A stretch of 64,000 nucleotides of DNA from Propionimicrobium sp963511305 (lineage in GTDB: Bacteria > Actinomycetota > Actinomycetes > Propionibacteriales > Propionibacteriaceae), in the NCBI GenBank assembly GCA_963511305.1, contig CAUPIJ010000005.1:1-64000 (forward strand), in the 5' to 3' direction. The notes under the pieces are model-generated. The model was given only the letters and a program-made list of their open reading frames with translations, was not told the DNA's origin and did not search any database. The translations under genes and the position numbers were made by a program. Shown in pieces: positions 1-7,335 of this stretch; within the stretch, counting starts at the first letter, position 1; each line of letters starts with the position of its first letter.

Positions 1-239
1 CGGTCAACGATGATGCCCATGCCGACGTCAGTAAAGGCGTCTAGAATGCGGGCACCCAAAAAAAGTAAACCAACGTGGGCCGGATTGATGCCAATGACGT
101 TGGTGTAGAAAAGCATGAAGAATGTCGACTGCAGGATGAATGTGAAGTCGTTACCGAAATCACCAAACATGTAGCCAAAGCAATCACGCAACGAGAACGG
201 GCGCTTTTGTGTGGCAAGCGGTGTGGACTGTTGTGCCAT
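1..239 (-). CDS. GPH-family sugar:cation symporter, N-terminal part (cut by window edge)
   Basis: Only the first 79 codons are present; the gene runs off the left edge. The protein starts MAQQSTPLATQKRPFSLRDCFGY and continues with GDFGNDFTFILQSTFFMLFYT and GARILDAFTDVGMGIIVDR. This is the N-terminus of glycoside-pentoside-hexuronide (MelB-like, MFS_2) symporters, whose first helix ends in a G-D-x-x-x-x motif and whose helix 2-3 region carries R-x-x-D-A-x-x-D-x-x-x-G. Such proteins import oligosaccharides or glycosides with Na+ or H+ across the cytoplasmic membrane. The ATG at 239 has an AGGAG Shine-Dalgarno about 8 nt upstream. The substrate cannot be told from this fragment. Confidence 0.82.
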   Translation of the reverse strand, partial: MAQQSTPLATQKRPFSLRDCFGYMFGDFGNDFTFILQSTFFMLFYTNVIGINPAHVGLLFLGARILDAFTDVGMGIIVD

Positions 240-681
240 AGTCTGCTCCTTTGCAAACCTAGTAGCCATTATTTTCAAGCTAGCTGAACGCTAACCTGGT
301 TACTATCAACTTGAGTTGGGTGAAAACAAAAGTTAATAAGTTGTTAACTTACAAGTTAGCCTAAAGGCAAGCTAAATGGGTGCATGCTGCAGCGTTTTGC
401 ATGTGATTTTCATTAATTTTCGCCGATTCGGCAATCTACCCCTCTTGAGTTAGCCCAGGCGGTTCTCTCTTGCTCTCGACGGTTTCTAAGCTACTTTCGC
501 CTCTTCAATTAACAGCGGCGCAGAAGAACTAGTAAAAACAACTCATGTAACCAATACAAACCCAAGCCTAAGTTAGTTTCCGAATCGGGGTATCAAAGTA
601 ATAATCAAGCTAGCCTTTCATTCCTTGTCGCCTAGTCAAATGGCCTTTAAGGTGAATAAAACGCGACTATTTTCGGAGTGA
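240..681. other. 442-bp divergent intergenic region with palindromes
   Basis: The region separates the leftward symporter gene from the rightward VIT transporter gene. It is A+T rich and no plausible gene was found. It holds a perfect 6-bp inverted repeat at 345-358 (TAACTT-AC-AAGTTA), overlapped by a second one at 356-375 (TTAGC-10 nt-GCTAA). Related TTAG/CTAA words recur at 290-300 and 570-580. These resemble pieces of DtxR/MntR-type metal boxes but do not match a full consensus. It presumably carries both divergent promoters. Confidence 0.5.
345..375. promoter_or_regulatory. Overlapping inverted repeats, candidate operator
   Basis: TAACTT/AAGTTA (345-358) and TTAGC/GCTAA (356-375) overlap by three bases, about 310 nt upstream of the VIT gene and 105 nt upstream of the symporter start. 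The TTAGCCTA core is reminiscent of actinobacterial DtxR-family boxes. The metal link is inferred only from the VIT neighbour. Confidence 0.3.
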
Positions 682-1416
682 ATGATGACTGTCGCTAATG
701 GCAACGAAACTCGCCAGACCAGCTTGCACGACAAAAGCGTACAAACAGCAGCTAAATTGAACTGGCTTCGAGCCGGCGTGCTTGGGGCTAACGACGGCAT
801 CGTATCGACAGCCGGAGTCGTCGTCGGAGTAGCTGCCGCTGCTCCCGCAAACAACGCTGCGATCTTCACCGCAGGCCTGGCCGCAGTTATCGCCGGTGCT
901 ATCTCGATGGCTGCGGGCGAATACGTTTCCGTCTCTACCCAGAAGGACACAGAGAAGGCTCTGGTCGCGAAGGTTAGCCAGGAAGTCGCTCAGAGCCCCA
1001 TTGATACCTTCGAAGAACTGGTACACATTTATCAGTCGAACGGGCTGTCGGCCAAGACCGCACGGAAAGTTGCCGAAGAGTACGTTTTCGAAGATCCGGT
1101 CGGAGCGCACGTCAGGGCTCGCTACTCGATTGATTCCGAGGAATTCGTCAACCCCTGGCATGCCGCATTCTCGTCCGCGGTGTCATTCATCCTCGGTGCG
1201 ATACTGCCGATGACCGCAATATTGGCTTTCCCGGTCTCCGTGAAGATCCCGATGACCTTCGTCATTACCGTAATCGCCTTAGGCATCGCGGGTTACATTT
1301 CTTCGAGGCTGTCCGAGACGAAGAGCATCCGACCGGTGATCAGAGTGATAGCCGGTGGTGCGCTAGCAATGCTGGTGACGGGAGCCTTCGGCCACCTGGT
1401 TGGCATGACGTTCTAG
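682..1416 (+). CDS. VIT1/CCC1-family iron/manganese transporter
   Basis: The 244-residue membrane protein carries the VIT hallmarks: LRAGVLGANDGIVSTAGVVVGVAAA in the first helix region and AGAISMAAGEYVSVSTQKD in helix 2, followed by a charged cytosolic segment (residues 85-150) and three C-terminal hydrophobic segments. VIT/CCC1 proteins move Fe2+ or Mn2+ out of the cytosol; in bacteria this means efflux across the cell membrane. Length is normal (230-250). Two adjacent ATG codons (682 and 685) lie behind CGGAGTGA; either could start. A bidirectional hairpin at 1431-1462 follows. The gene stands alone and probably has its own promoter. Which metal is moved cannot be told. Confidence 0.9.
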   Translation: MMTVANGNETRQTSLHDKSVQTAAKLNWLRAGVLGANDGIVSTAGVVVGVAAAAPANNAAIFTAGLAAVIAGAISMAAGEYVSVSTQKDTEKALVAKVSQEVAQSPIDTFEELVHIYQSNGLSAKTARKVAEEYVFEDPVGAHVRARYSIDSEEFVNPWHAAFSSAVSFILGAILPMTAILAFPVSVKIPMTFVITVIALGIAGYISSRLSETKSIRPVIRVIAGGALAMLVTGAFGHLVGMTF

Positions 1417-1430
1417 TAAGACGGGCGCTC

Positions 1431-1462
1431 GACCTGCAGTCTTATTCGCTTAGCTGCAGGTC
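1431..1462. terminator. Bidirectional hairpin between convergent genes
   Basis: GACCTGCAG (1431-1439) and CTGCAGGTC (1454-1462) form a perfect 9-bp stem with a 14-nt loop. It lies between the convergent VIT and rsfS genes and overlaps the last codons of rsfS. No long T-run follows. Confidence 0.5.
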
Positions 1463-1807
1463 AATCTTCGGGCAGTCTTTCCAGAGCCTCTCCAGGTTGT
1501 AGAGGGCTCGATCTTCCTGATGCTGGACGTGAACGACAACGTCGCCATAGTCCAGCAGCACCCAGCGCTGCTCGTTCTCGCCCTCGCGACGGATCGGCCT
1601 CGCGTTGTCCTTTTCGATGATCTGCGCAACTATCTCATCAACGATCGCGCCTACCTGGGGCTCGTTATTGCCAGAGACGATTAGAAAAATATCAGCTATC
1701 GCAAGCTGCTCGGAGACATCGAAGGCGACGATGTCGTGGCCGATTTTCTTCTCGGCTGCCGCAGCTGCTATTCGTGCCGTAGCTATTGCTTGGCTGGTTG
1801 CGCTCAT
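1442..1807 (-). CDS. rsfS: Ribosome silencing factor RsfS
   Basis: The 121-residue protein is the RsfS/YbeB/Iojap family. It shows the conserved blocks AFDVSEQLAIADIFLIVSGNNEPQVGAIVDEI, RREGENEQRWVLLDYGDVVVHVQHQEDRALYNLERLW. RsfS binds ribosomal protein uL14 on the 50S subunit and blocks joining of 30S in starvation or stationary phase. The ATG at 1807 follows AAGGGAG. It is the last gene of the obgE-proB-proA-nadD-rsfS series, 12 nt after nadD, an order common in actinobacteria. Confidence 0.94.
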   Translation of the reverse strand: MSATSQAIATARIAAAAAEKKIGHDIVAFDVSEQLAIADIFLIVSGNNEPQVGAIVDEIVAQIIEKDNARPIRREGENEQRWVLLDYGDVVVHVQHQEDRALYNLERLWKDCPKIDLQLSE

Positions 1808-1819
1808 AAACTCCCTTAG

Positions 1820-2494
1820 TTAATCTTTCGAAACTTGTAGTGGTTCGACGTCTTGTTTGTCTGTGTAAAGACCACGCTTGGCTACGTACTGCACCACGCC
1901 GTCTGGCACCAAATACCAGAGAGGCAGACCCTCACCAACCCGCTTTCGGCACTCAGTAGAACTAATCGCCATGGCTGGAACTTCCAGCAACGTCACCTTG
2001 TCTGACGGCAGGTGGCTGATGTCCTTCTTGCCGAGATCCACGCCCGGGCGCGAGACGCCGACGAACTTGGCTAGGTCAAATAGCTCCCCTGCCCCGCGCC
2101 ATGTCAGGATCGATGCCATCGCGTCGGCGCCAGTGATGAAGTACAAGTCTGCCTCACCGCGCTTCTCTCTGATCTCCCGCAGCGTATCCACGGTATAGGT
2201 GTTTCCGGGTCTCTCGATATCAACGCGGCTGACCGAGAATCTGGGGTTAGAAGCTGTCGCGATCACAGTCATCAGGTAGCGGTCCTCGGCATGGCTGACC
2301 TTCCTGCCGGCTTTCTGCCAGGGAATGCCAGTCGGCACGAAAACCACCTCATCAAGATGGAATCGAGCGGCCACCTCGCTAGCCGCAACCAGGTGGCCGT
2401 GATGGATCGGGTCGAACGTGCCGCCCATGACGCCAAGGCGATAACGCCTCTTGCTGTCTGTGCGAACTAGTCCGGTTTCGGTGCTGTCAATCAT
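1820..2494 (-). CDS. nadD: Nicotinate-nucleotide adenylyltransferase NadD
   Basis: The product (224 residues from the chosen ATG) transfers AMP from ATP to nicotinate mononucleotide, the penultimate step of NAD synthesis. The nucleotidyltransferase signature GVMGGTFDPIHHGHL is near the N-terminus and the ISSTECRKR motif (the ISSTxIR block) near the C-terminus. I chose ATG 2494, 13 nt after the proA stop, because it places the GGTFDPIHxGH motif about 20 residues in, as usual. A TTG at 2536 in the same frame would overlap proA by 29 nt and add 14 unconserved residues, yet the best purine-rich sequence (GGGGAGG) lies between them, so the start is not settled. Confidence 0.92.
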   Translation of the reverse strand: MIDSTETGLVRTDSKRRYRLGVMGGTFDPIHHGHLVAASEVAARFHLDEVVFVPTGIPWQKAGRKVSHAEDRYLMTVIATASNPRFSVSRVDIERPGNTYTVDTLREIREKRGEADLYFITGADAMASILTWRGAGELFDLAKFVGVSRPGVDLGKKDISHLPSDKVTLLEVPAMAISSTECRKRVGEGLPLWYLVPDGVVQYVAKRGLYTDKQDVEPLQVSKD

Positions 2495-2507
2495 TATTTT
2501 CGGCGCG

Positions 2508-3761
2508 TCAACTGCGCACCTGGCCCTCCCCGACAATCACGTATTTCGTAGAAGTCATCTCGCGAAGAGCCATCGGCCCCCTGGCATGAAGTTTTTGGGT
2601 AGAGATGCCTATCTCGGCACCGAAGCCAAACTCTCCGCCGTCCACAAAGCGGCTGGAGGCGTTGACCAGCACTGCGGCAGCATCGACCGCGGCGACGAAC
2701 TTGTTTGACGCGCCTAGATCGCGGGTAACGATGGTTTCCGAGTGGCCGGTTGAGTACCTGCGAATGTGCTCGATGGCCTCATCAAGCGTGTCGACCACTT
2801 TGACGGCCAAGTCGAGGGAAAGATATTCGACTTCGTATTCGGTCTCGCTAGCCGGCTTGACACGAGAATCGATCCGGCATGAAGCCTCGTCTCCATGCAG
2901 AGTGACCGATTTAGCCGTGAGAGTCCCGACGATTCGAGGAATGAACTCGTCTGCCGCGTCACGGTGAACGAGCAGGGTCTCCAAGGCGTTGCAGACGCTC
3001 GGACGCTGAACCTTCGCGTTGACGATGATCTTCTCCGCGACGTCTAGATCGGCGGCGGAATCAACGAAAAGGTGGCAGTTGCCGGTGCCGGTCTCGATGA
3101 CGGGAACCTTAGAGCCCTCAACAACCGCGTTGATCAGCCCGGCTCCACCGCGAGGAATAAGAACATCGATCAGGCCTCGCGCAGCCATCATCGCGCGAGT
3201 GCTCTCGTGGCCGCCCTCGACCAGCAAAACGGCGTCGGCAGGGAGCCCGGACTTTTCCAGCCCTGCCCTCAACGCCTCGACGATCGACCTATTGCTGTTG
3301 ATGGCGCTCGAGCTGCCTCGAAGCAAGCTCGCGTTACCGGACTTTAAGCAGATGCCAGCAGCGTCCGCCGTGACGTTTGGCCGGGCCTCGTAAATCATTC
3401 CGACGACACCAAATGGCACACGAACCTGATCGATTCTGACGCCATTGGCGAGCTTCCAACCGCGCTCCACCTCACCGATCGGATCGGATAGATCGATCAG
3501 TTTCTTCAAGCCAGCAATCATCTGGCCGAGGCGCTCCTCGTTGAGGGCAAGCCGGTCAATCAGCGACTCCGGCGTGCCACTAGCCCGGGCAGCATCGACG
3601 TCTAGACGATTAGCCTCAAGCACCTGTGGGATTGCGCTCTCAAGCGCCGACGCCATCATTTCTAGGGCATCGTTCTTCTGGCTGCTGGAGGCACCCGCCA
3701 GCTGCAAGGACGCAATCCGAGCGCGCTTTCCGAGTTCTTCAACGCTGAATTCGATCGACAT
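2508..3761 (-). CDS. proA: Glutamate-5-semialdehyde dehydrogenase ProA
   Basis: The 417-residue protein is gamma-glutamyl phosphate reductase. It reduces glutamyl-5-phosphate with NADPH to glutamate semialdehyde, the second step of proline synthesis. The block VQRPSVCNALETLLVH holds the catalytic cysteine (usual form AGTCNAxET), and VGMIYEARPNVTADAAGICLKSGNASLLRGSS is the cofactor-binding region. Length is typical. It lies 10 nt after proB, the previous enzyme, so the two are almost certainly cotranscribed. Confidence 0.97.
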   Translation of the reverse strand: MSIEFSVEELGKRARIASLQLAGASSSQKNDALEMMASALESAIPQVLEANRLDVDAARASGTPESLIDRLALNEERLGQMIAGLKKLIDLSDPIGEVERGWKLANGVRIDQVRVPFGVVGMIYEARPNVTADAAGICLKSGNASLLRGSSSAINSNRSIVEALRAGLEKSGLPADAVLLVEGGHESTRAMMAARGLIDVLIPRGGAGLINAVVEGSKVPVIETGTGNCHLFVDSAADLDVAEKIIVNAKVQRPSVCNALETLLVHRDAADEFIPRIVGTLTAKSVTLHGDEASCRIDSRVKPASETEYEVEYLSLDLAVKVVDTLDEAIEHIRRYSTGHSETIVTRDLGASNKFVAAVDAAAVLVNASSRFVDGGEFGFGAEIGISTQKLHARGPMALREMTSTKYVIVGEGQVRS

Positions 3762-3771
3762 GGGCTATATC

Positions 3772-4932
3772 TTAGTTGGGCAGATCGCCGATGGACTCGG
3801 TTCCCGCATGCAAGACAATGAGCATGTCGCGGTGAACCAGGGCACGGTTGTATTCGTCGCCGAGCGATTCGGCGAGTTCGACGGTGTGCCGGCCAATCAT
3901 CTCGGGCAGCTCGGCTGATGAATAGGCGACGATGCCTCGGGCGATGCTTTCGCCTCTTTCGTTGCAGAGATCAACAGGGTCTCCTGCCTCAAACTCTCCC
4001 TCTACGCGGGTCACTCCCGCCGGCAGCAAAGAAGCGTTAGAGCCAACCACGGCCTGCTCTGCGCCCGCATCCAGATAGAGCTTGCCCTGCGAGCTAGAGG
4101 CGTAGGCCAGCCAAAGCAGTCGCCTGGGCCTGCGTTTATCGATCGGAGCGAAAACCGTGCCGACCTGCTCTCCCCTGGCTGCCGGACCTAGCTCATCCCA
4201 CCTGGCCATGGCCACCGGGATGCCCGCACTCGCGGCTATCTGCGCAGCCTGCACCTTGCTCTTCATCCCTCCGGATCCAACCGCCGAACCCAACCTGCTC
4301 GTGTCGACGTTTAGACTCTCGACGTCCTCGACGAATGTGATCTTCTCTGCCCCTGGTTCTTCCGGGTGTGCGGTGTAAAGACCTGGCACATCGGTTAGCA
4401 GAATGAGGGCGTCGGCCCTTGTCAGCTGCGCAATGAGAGCAGCAATGCGGTCGTTATCGCCGAATCGAATCTCGTGCGTGGCAACGGTGTCGTTCTCATT
4501 TATTACCGGGATCACACCCATTCGTAGCAACGTGCCCAGCGTTCGCAGCGCGTTGTTGTAGCTATCGTGGCGCGTGAGATCCTCGACAGTCAGCAAGACC
4601 TGCCCCGCCAGGATTCCGTGCGCCGAGAACAGCTCCGTGTAATGCTGCATTAGGAGGCCCTGCCCAACCGCGGCAGCTGCCTGCTGATGAGCCAGATCCC
4701 TCGGTCGCCTCTTCAGCTTGAGTGGCGCTAGGCCGGTAGCGATGGCTCCAGAGCTGATCAGAACCACGTCGGCGCCGCCTCGATGAATCTGGGCTAGCTC
4801 GATCACCAACCTGGTGATCCGTTCCATGTCCAGGCCGCCGGTGACGCTGCTCAGCGAACTAGAGCCAATCTTTATCACCACGCGACGGGCGTCTTTGATC
4901 GCGCTGCGAATCGCGGACTCGTTCCAGGCCAT
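3772..4932 (-). CDS. proB: Glutamate 5-kinase ProB with PUA domain
   Basis: The 386-residue protein has an amino-acid kinase domain (residues about 15-265; VVIKIGSSSL, ISSGAIATG, INENDTVAT, LLTDVPGLYTAHPEEPGA, GSGGMKSKVQAAQIAASAGIP) and a C-terminal PUA domain (about 280-370). It phosphorylates glutamate at the gamma position, the first and normally proline-inhibited step of proline synthesis. The start ATG at 4932 lies 2 nt after the obgE stop, so translation is likely coupled. The PUA domain is usual for ProB but dispensable for activity in E. coli. Confidence 0.97.
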   Translation of the reverse strand: MAWNESAIRSAIKDARRVVIKIGSSSLSSVTGGLDMERITRLVIELAQIHRGGADVVLISSGAIATGLAPLKLKRRPRDLAHQQAAAAVGQGLLMQHYTELFSAHGILAGQVLLTVEDLTRHDSYNNALRTLGTLLRMGVIPVINENDTVATHEIRFGDNDRIAALIAQLTRADALILLTDVPGLYTAHPEEPGAEKITFVEDVESLNVDTSRLGSAVGSGGMKSKVQAAQIAASAGIPVAMARWDELGPAARGEQVGTVFAPIDKRRPRRLLWLAYASSSQGKLYLDAGAEQAVVGSNASLLPAGVTRVEGEFEAGDPVDLCNERGESIARGIVAYSSAELPEMIGRHTVELAESLGDEYNRALVHRDMLIVLHAGTESIGDLPN

Positions 4933-4934
4933 AG

Positions 4935-6458
4935 CTAATCCTCGAAGTCCTGAGCCATGTCTTCCTCAAGCTCGCGACGACGCTGCTCGCGCCAATTAAC
5001 ATCGCGATCGACACCTTCAAGCGACTGCGACCTCTGCTGCTTGTATTCCGCGTCCATTTCACGACGACGCGCAACCGATGGACGAACCTCGTCTAGACGC
5101 GGATCTTCGCCGCGGCGGCCAAGCAACTCCGCGCCGGTCTCCACCTGAGGCGAGAAGTCGAAGATCACCGGGTTCTTGCCGGAACCGATGGCGACGGCAT
5201 CCCCAGGCTCAGCCCCCAGCTTAAGCAGCTCGTCTTCGATGCCGATCCGATTCAGCCTGTCTGCCAAGTATCCGACGGCCTCGTCGTTTGAGAAATCGGT
5301 CTGCCGCACCCAGCGTTCAGGACGCTCACCGCGGACTCGCCAAACCATGCCACCTTCGCCGTCGCCCTGCCGCTTTATGGTGAATGGGGTCTTATCCCTA
5401 ACGTCGATCGGCTTCGGCGTAATCACCGGAGCCACGGTCTGGGGCTCGTTCTTCCTCATCTCGGCAACTAGCCTGGCCATCTCGAATTTAAGCTCGGTGA
5501 GACCCTCCCCGGTCTTTGTGGAGATTGGGAAGACCTTTAGGCCGCGCTCGCGAAGACTGTCGATGACGATGTCAGCCATGTCACCGCCGTCCGGAACATC
5601 AATCTTGTTCAGCGCCACCAGGCGGGGACGATCCTCCAGACCGCCATAGTTGCTCAGCTCTTTCTCGATCGCATCGTAATCGCTAAGCGGATCGCGGCCG
5701 GGCTCGTAGGTGGCGCAGTCGATCACGTGGACCAGCGCCTGACAACGCTCAATGTGACGCAGAAAGTCGTGACCGAGCCCCTTGCCCTCGCTGGCGCCCG
5801 GAATCAGCCCAGGAACATCTGCGACGGTATAGGTCACCTCGTCCGCCACGACCACGCCGAGGTTCGGCACGAGGGTAGTAAATGGGTAGTCGGCGATTTC
5901 GGGCTTAGCTGCAGAAATGGCGGCGATCAGACTCGACTTGCCGGCGCTCGGAAAGCCGACCAGGCCGATATCTGCGACCACCTTCATCTCTAGGACGATA
6001 GACAGCTCGTCGCCGGGCTCACCCAGCAGGGCGAAGCCGGGGGCTTTGCGGGCCTTGCTGGCCAGCGCGGCGTTCCCCAGTCCGCCTCGGCCTCCCTTAG
6101 CGACGACGTACTCGGGGTTTCCTTCCGTCAAATCTGCCAGAAAATCGCCGTCGGATGTGCTGACGACGGTGCCGATCGGAACGTTCAAGATGATGTCTTC
6201 GCCATTCGCGCCGGCTCGGAAATTACCCATGCCGGGCTGACCGTTCTGGGCTTTGCGCTGAGACTGGCGGTGATAGTCAACTAGGGTGTGCAGGCCTGGG
6301 TCGACGCGAAAGATGATCGAGCCGCCGTTACCGCCGTTACCGCCGTCGGGGCCGCCAAGTGGCTTGAACTTTTCACGCCTAACCGACGCGCAACCGTTGC
6401 CTCCGCTACCTGCAATAACAGTTAGCGTTGCCCGGTCGACGAACGATGGAATAGCCAT
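4935..6458 (-). CDS. obgE: GTPase ObgE/CgtA
   Basis: The 507-residue protein has the three Obg modules: the glycine-rich Obg fold (residues 1-160, GGPDGGNGGNGGSIIF), the G domain (GFPSAGKSSLI; DVPGLIPGASEGKGLGHDFLRH; NKID) and the C-terminal OCT domain (about 355-435), plus a charged tail of about 70 residues seen in actinobacterial members. Obg proteins act in 50S subunit maturation and stress control. It follows rpmA, the standard order, but a terminator at 6519-6553 lies between, so the downstream genes probably also have their own promoter in 6460-6518. Start ATG 6458 follows TTAGGAAAATAA. Confidence 0.97.
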   Translation of the reverse strand: MAIPSFVDRATLTVIAGSGGNGCASVRREKFKPLGGPDGGNGGNGGSIIFRVDPGLHTLVDYHRQSQRKAQNGQPGMGNFRAGANGEDIILNVPIGTVVSTSDGDFLADLTEGNPEYVVAKGGRGGLGNAALASKARKAPGFALLGEPGDELSIVLEMKVVADIGLVGFPSAGKSSLIAAISAAKPEIADYPFTTLVPNLGVVVADEVTYTVADVPGLIPGASEGKGLGHDFLRHIERCQALVHVIDCATYEPGRDPLSDYDAIEKELSNYGGLEDRPRLVALNKIDVPDGGDMADIVIDSLRERGLKVFPISTKTGEGLTELKFEMARLVAEMRKNEPQTVAPVITPKPIDVRDKTPFTIKRQGDGEGGMVWRVRGERPERWVRQTDFSNDEAVGYLADRLNRIGIEDELLKLGAEPGDAVAIGSGKNPVIFDFSPQVETGAELLGRRGEDPRLDEVRPSVARRREMDAEYKQQRSQSLEGVDRDVNWREQRRRELEEDMAQDFED

Positions 6459-6518
6459 TTATTTTCCTAAGCTCTAGCCGATTAGAACAATCGTATCTTG
6501 CGAGAAAAGTTTGATGCG

Positions 6519-6553
6519 TAAAAAAGAGGTCGCACCCAATGGCGCGACCTCTT
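6519..6553 (-). terminator. Intrinsic terminator of rplU-rpmA
   Basis: Read on the minus strand, AAGAGGTCGC, a 10-nt loop and GCGACCTCTT form a perfect 10-bp stem, followed directly by a T-run (TTTTTT counting the stem end). This is a textbook rho-independent terminator between rpmA and obgE. Confidence 0.88.
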
Positions 6554-6572
6554 AATAAAGATTATAAGCTCT

Positions 6573-6830
6573 TTAAGCCTCTACAGGGTCAACATTCACG
6601 ACCTTGCGACCACGAGTGGAGCCGTAGCGAACCGTGCCTTCGACAAGGGCGAACAGGGTGTCGTCCTTACCTAGTCCAACTCCCTCACCCGGATGCAGCT
6701 TAGTGCCGCGCTGGCGAACGAGGATCTCACCGGCGTTTACCTGCTGGCCGCCGAACCGCTTTACGCCCAGGCGCTTAGCGTTCGAATCACGACCGTTGCT
6801 AGAGCTAGAAGCACCTTTCTTATGTGCCAT
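6573..6830 (-). CDS. rpmA: 50S ribosomal protein L27
   Basis: The 85-residue protein is bL27: AHKKGASSSSNGRDSNAKRLGVKRFGGQQVNAGEILVRQRGTK(L)HPGEGVGLGKDDTLFALVEG. It sits near the peptidyl transferase centre of the 50S subunit. No long N-terminal extension precedes AHKKG, so the cleaved N-terminus seen in Firmicutes is absent. It follows rplU after 7 nt and ends before the terminator at 6519-6553. Confidence 0.98.
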   Translation of the reverse strand: MAHKKGASSSSNGRDSNAKRLGVKRFGGQQVNAGEILVRQRGTKLHPGEGVGLGKDDTLFALVEGTVRYGSTRGRKVVNVDPVEA

Positions 6831-6837
6831 CGTTAAT

Positions 6838-7143
6838 TCACCCCTTGATGTCTGTGATCTTGACCTGGGTGTACTTCTGGCGGTGCCCGATGCGCCGCTT
6901 GTAACCGGTCTTGTTCTTGTACTTCAGGATGCGGATTTTCGGTCCCTTGGTCTGACCCAACACCTCGGCGGTGACCTTGGCCTTGCCTAGATCCGCACCC
7001 GCGGTGATGTCATCGCCGTCGACCAGCATCACTGGCTTCAGCTCGATGCTGGAGCCGACTTCGTCGCCGATCAGATCGATTTCGACGACGTCACCGACGG
7101 CCACCTTCTGCTGGCAGCTGCCACTGCGCACGATCGCGTACAC
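6838..7143 (-). CDS. rplU: 50S ribosomal protein L21
   Basis: The 101-residue bL21 ends with the conserved block GPKIRILKYKNKTGYKRRIGHRQKYTQVKI and starts at GTG 7143 (MYAIVRSGSCQQKVAVGDVVEIDL). It is the first gene of the L21-L27 pair. A good promoter lies at 7263-7291, leaving a leader of about 115 nt that could carry regulatory structure. Confidence 0.98.
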   Translation of the reverse strand: MYAIVRSGSCQQKVAVGDVVEIDLIGDEVGSSIELKPVMLVDGDDITAGADLGKAKVTAEVLGQTKGPKIRILKYKNKTGYKRRIGHRQKYTQVKITDIKG

Positions 7144-7262
7144 GCCTGACTCACTCTCATTAATATCGACTCTCGTCGATTACGAACAGTTCAAAGTTTT
7201 ACTGCTTTAGCAACCAAAACTTCACTTAGAAGGGCAATCAGTTGCTTAAGCACCGAGGGTCA

Positions 7263-7291
7263 ATAATACGGACTTATCAGCAAGCTCGCAA
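7263..7291 (-). promoter_or_regulatory. Predicted sigma-70 type promoter of rplU-rpmA
   Basis: On the minus strand a TTGCGA -35 box and a TATTAT -10 box are separated by exactly 17 bp. They lie downstream of the rne stop codon and upstream of rplU. Confidence 0.65.
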
Positions 7292-7335
7292 ACCGCGGAT
7301 TTAATTTCTTGCCACGGCTAATGACCCGTCCTTAT

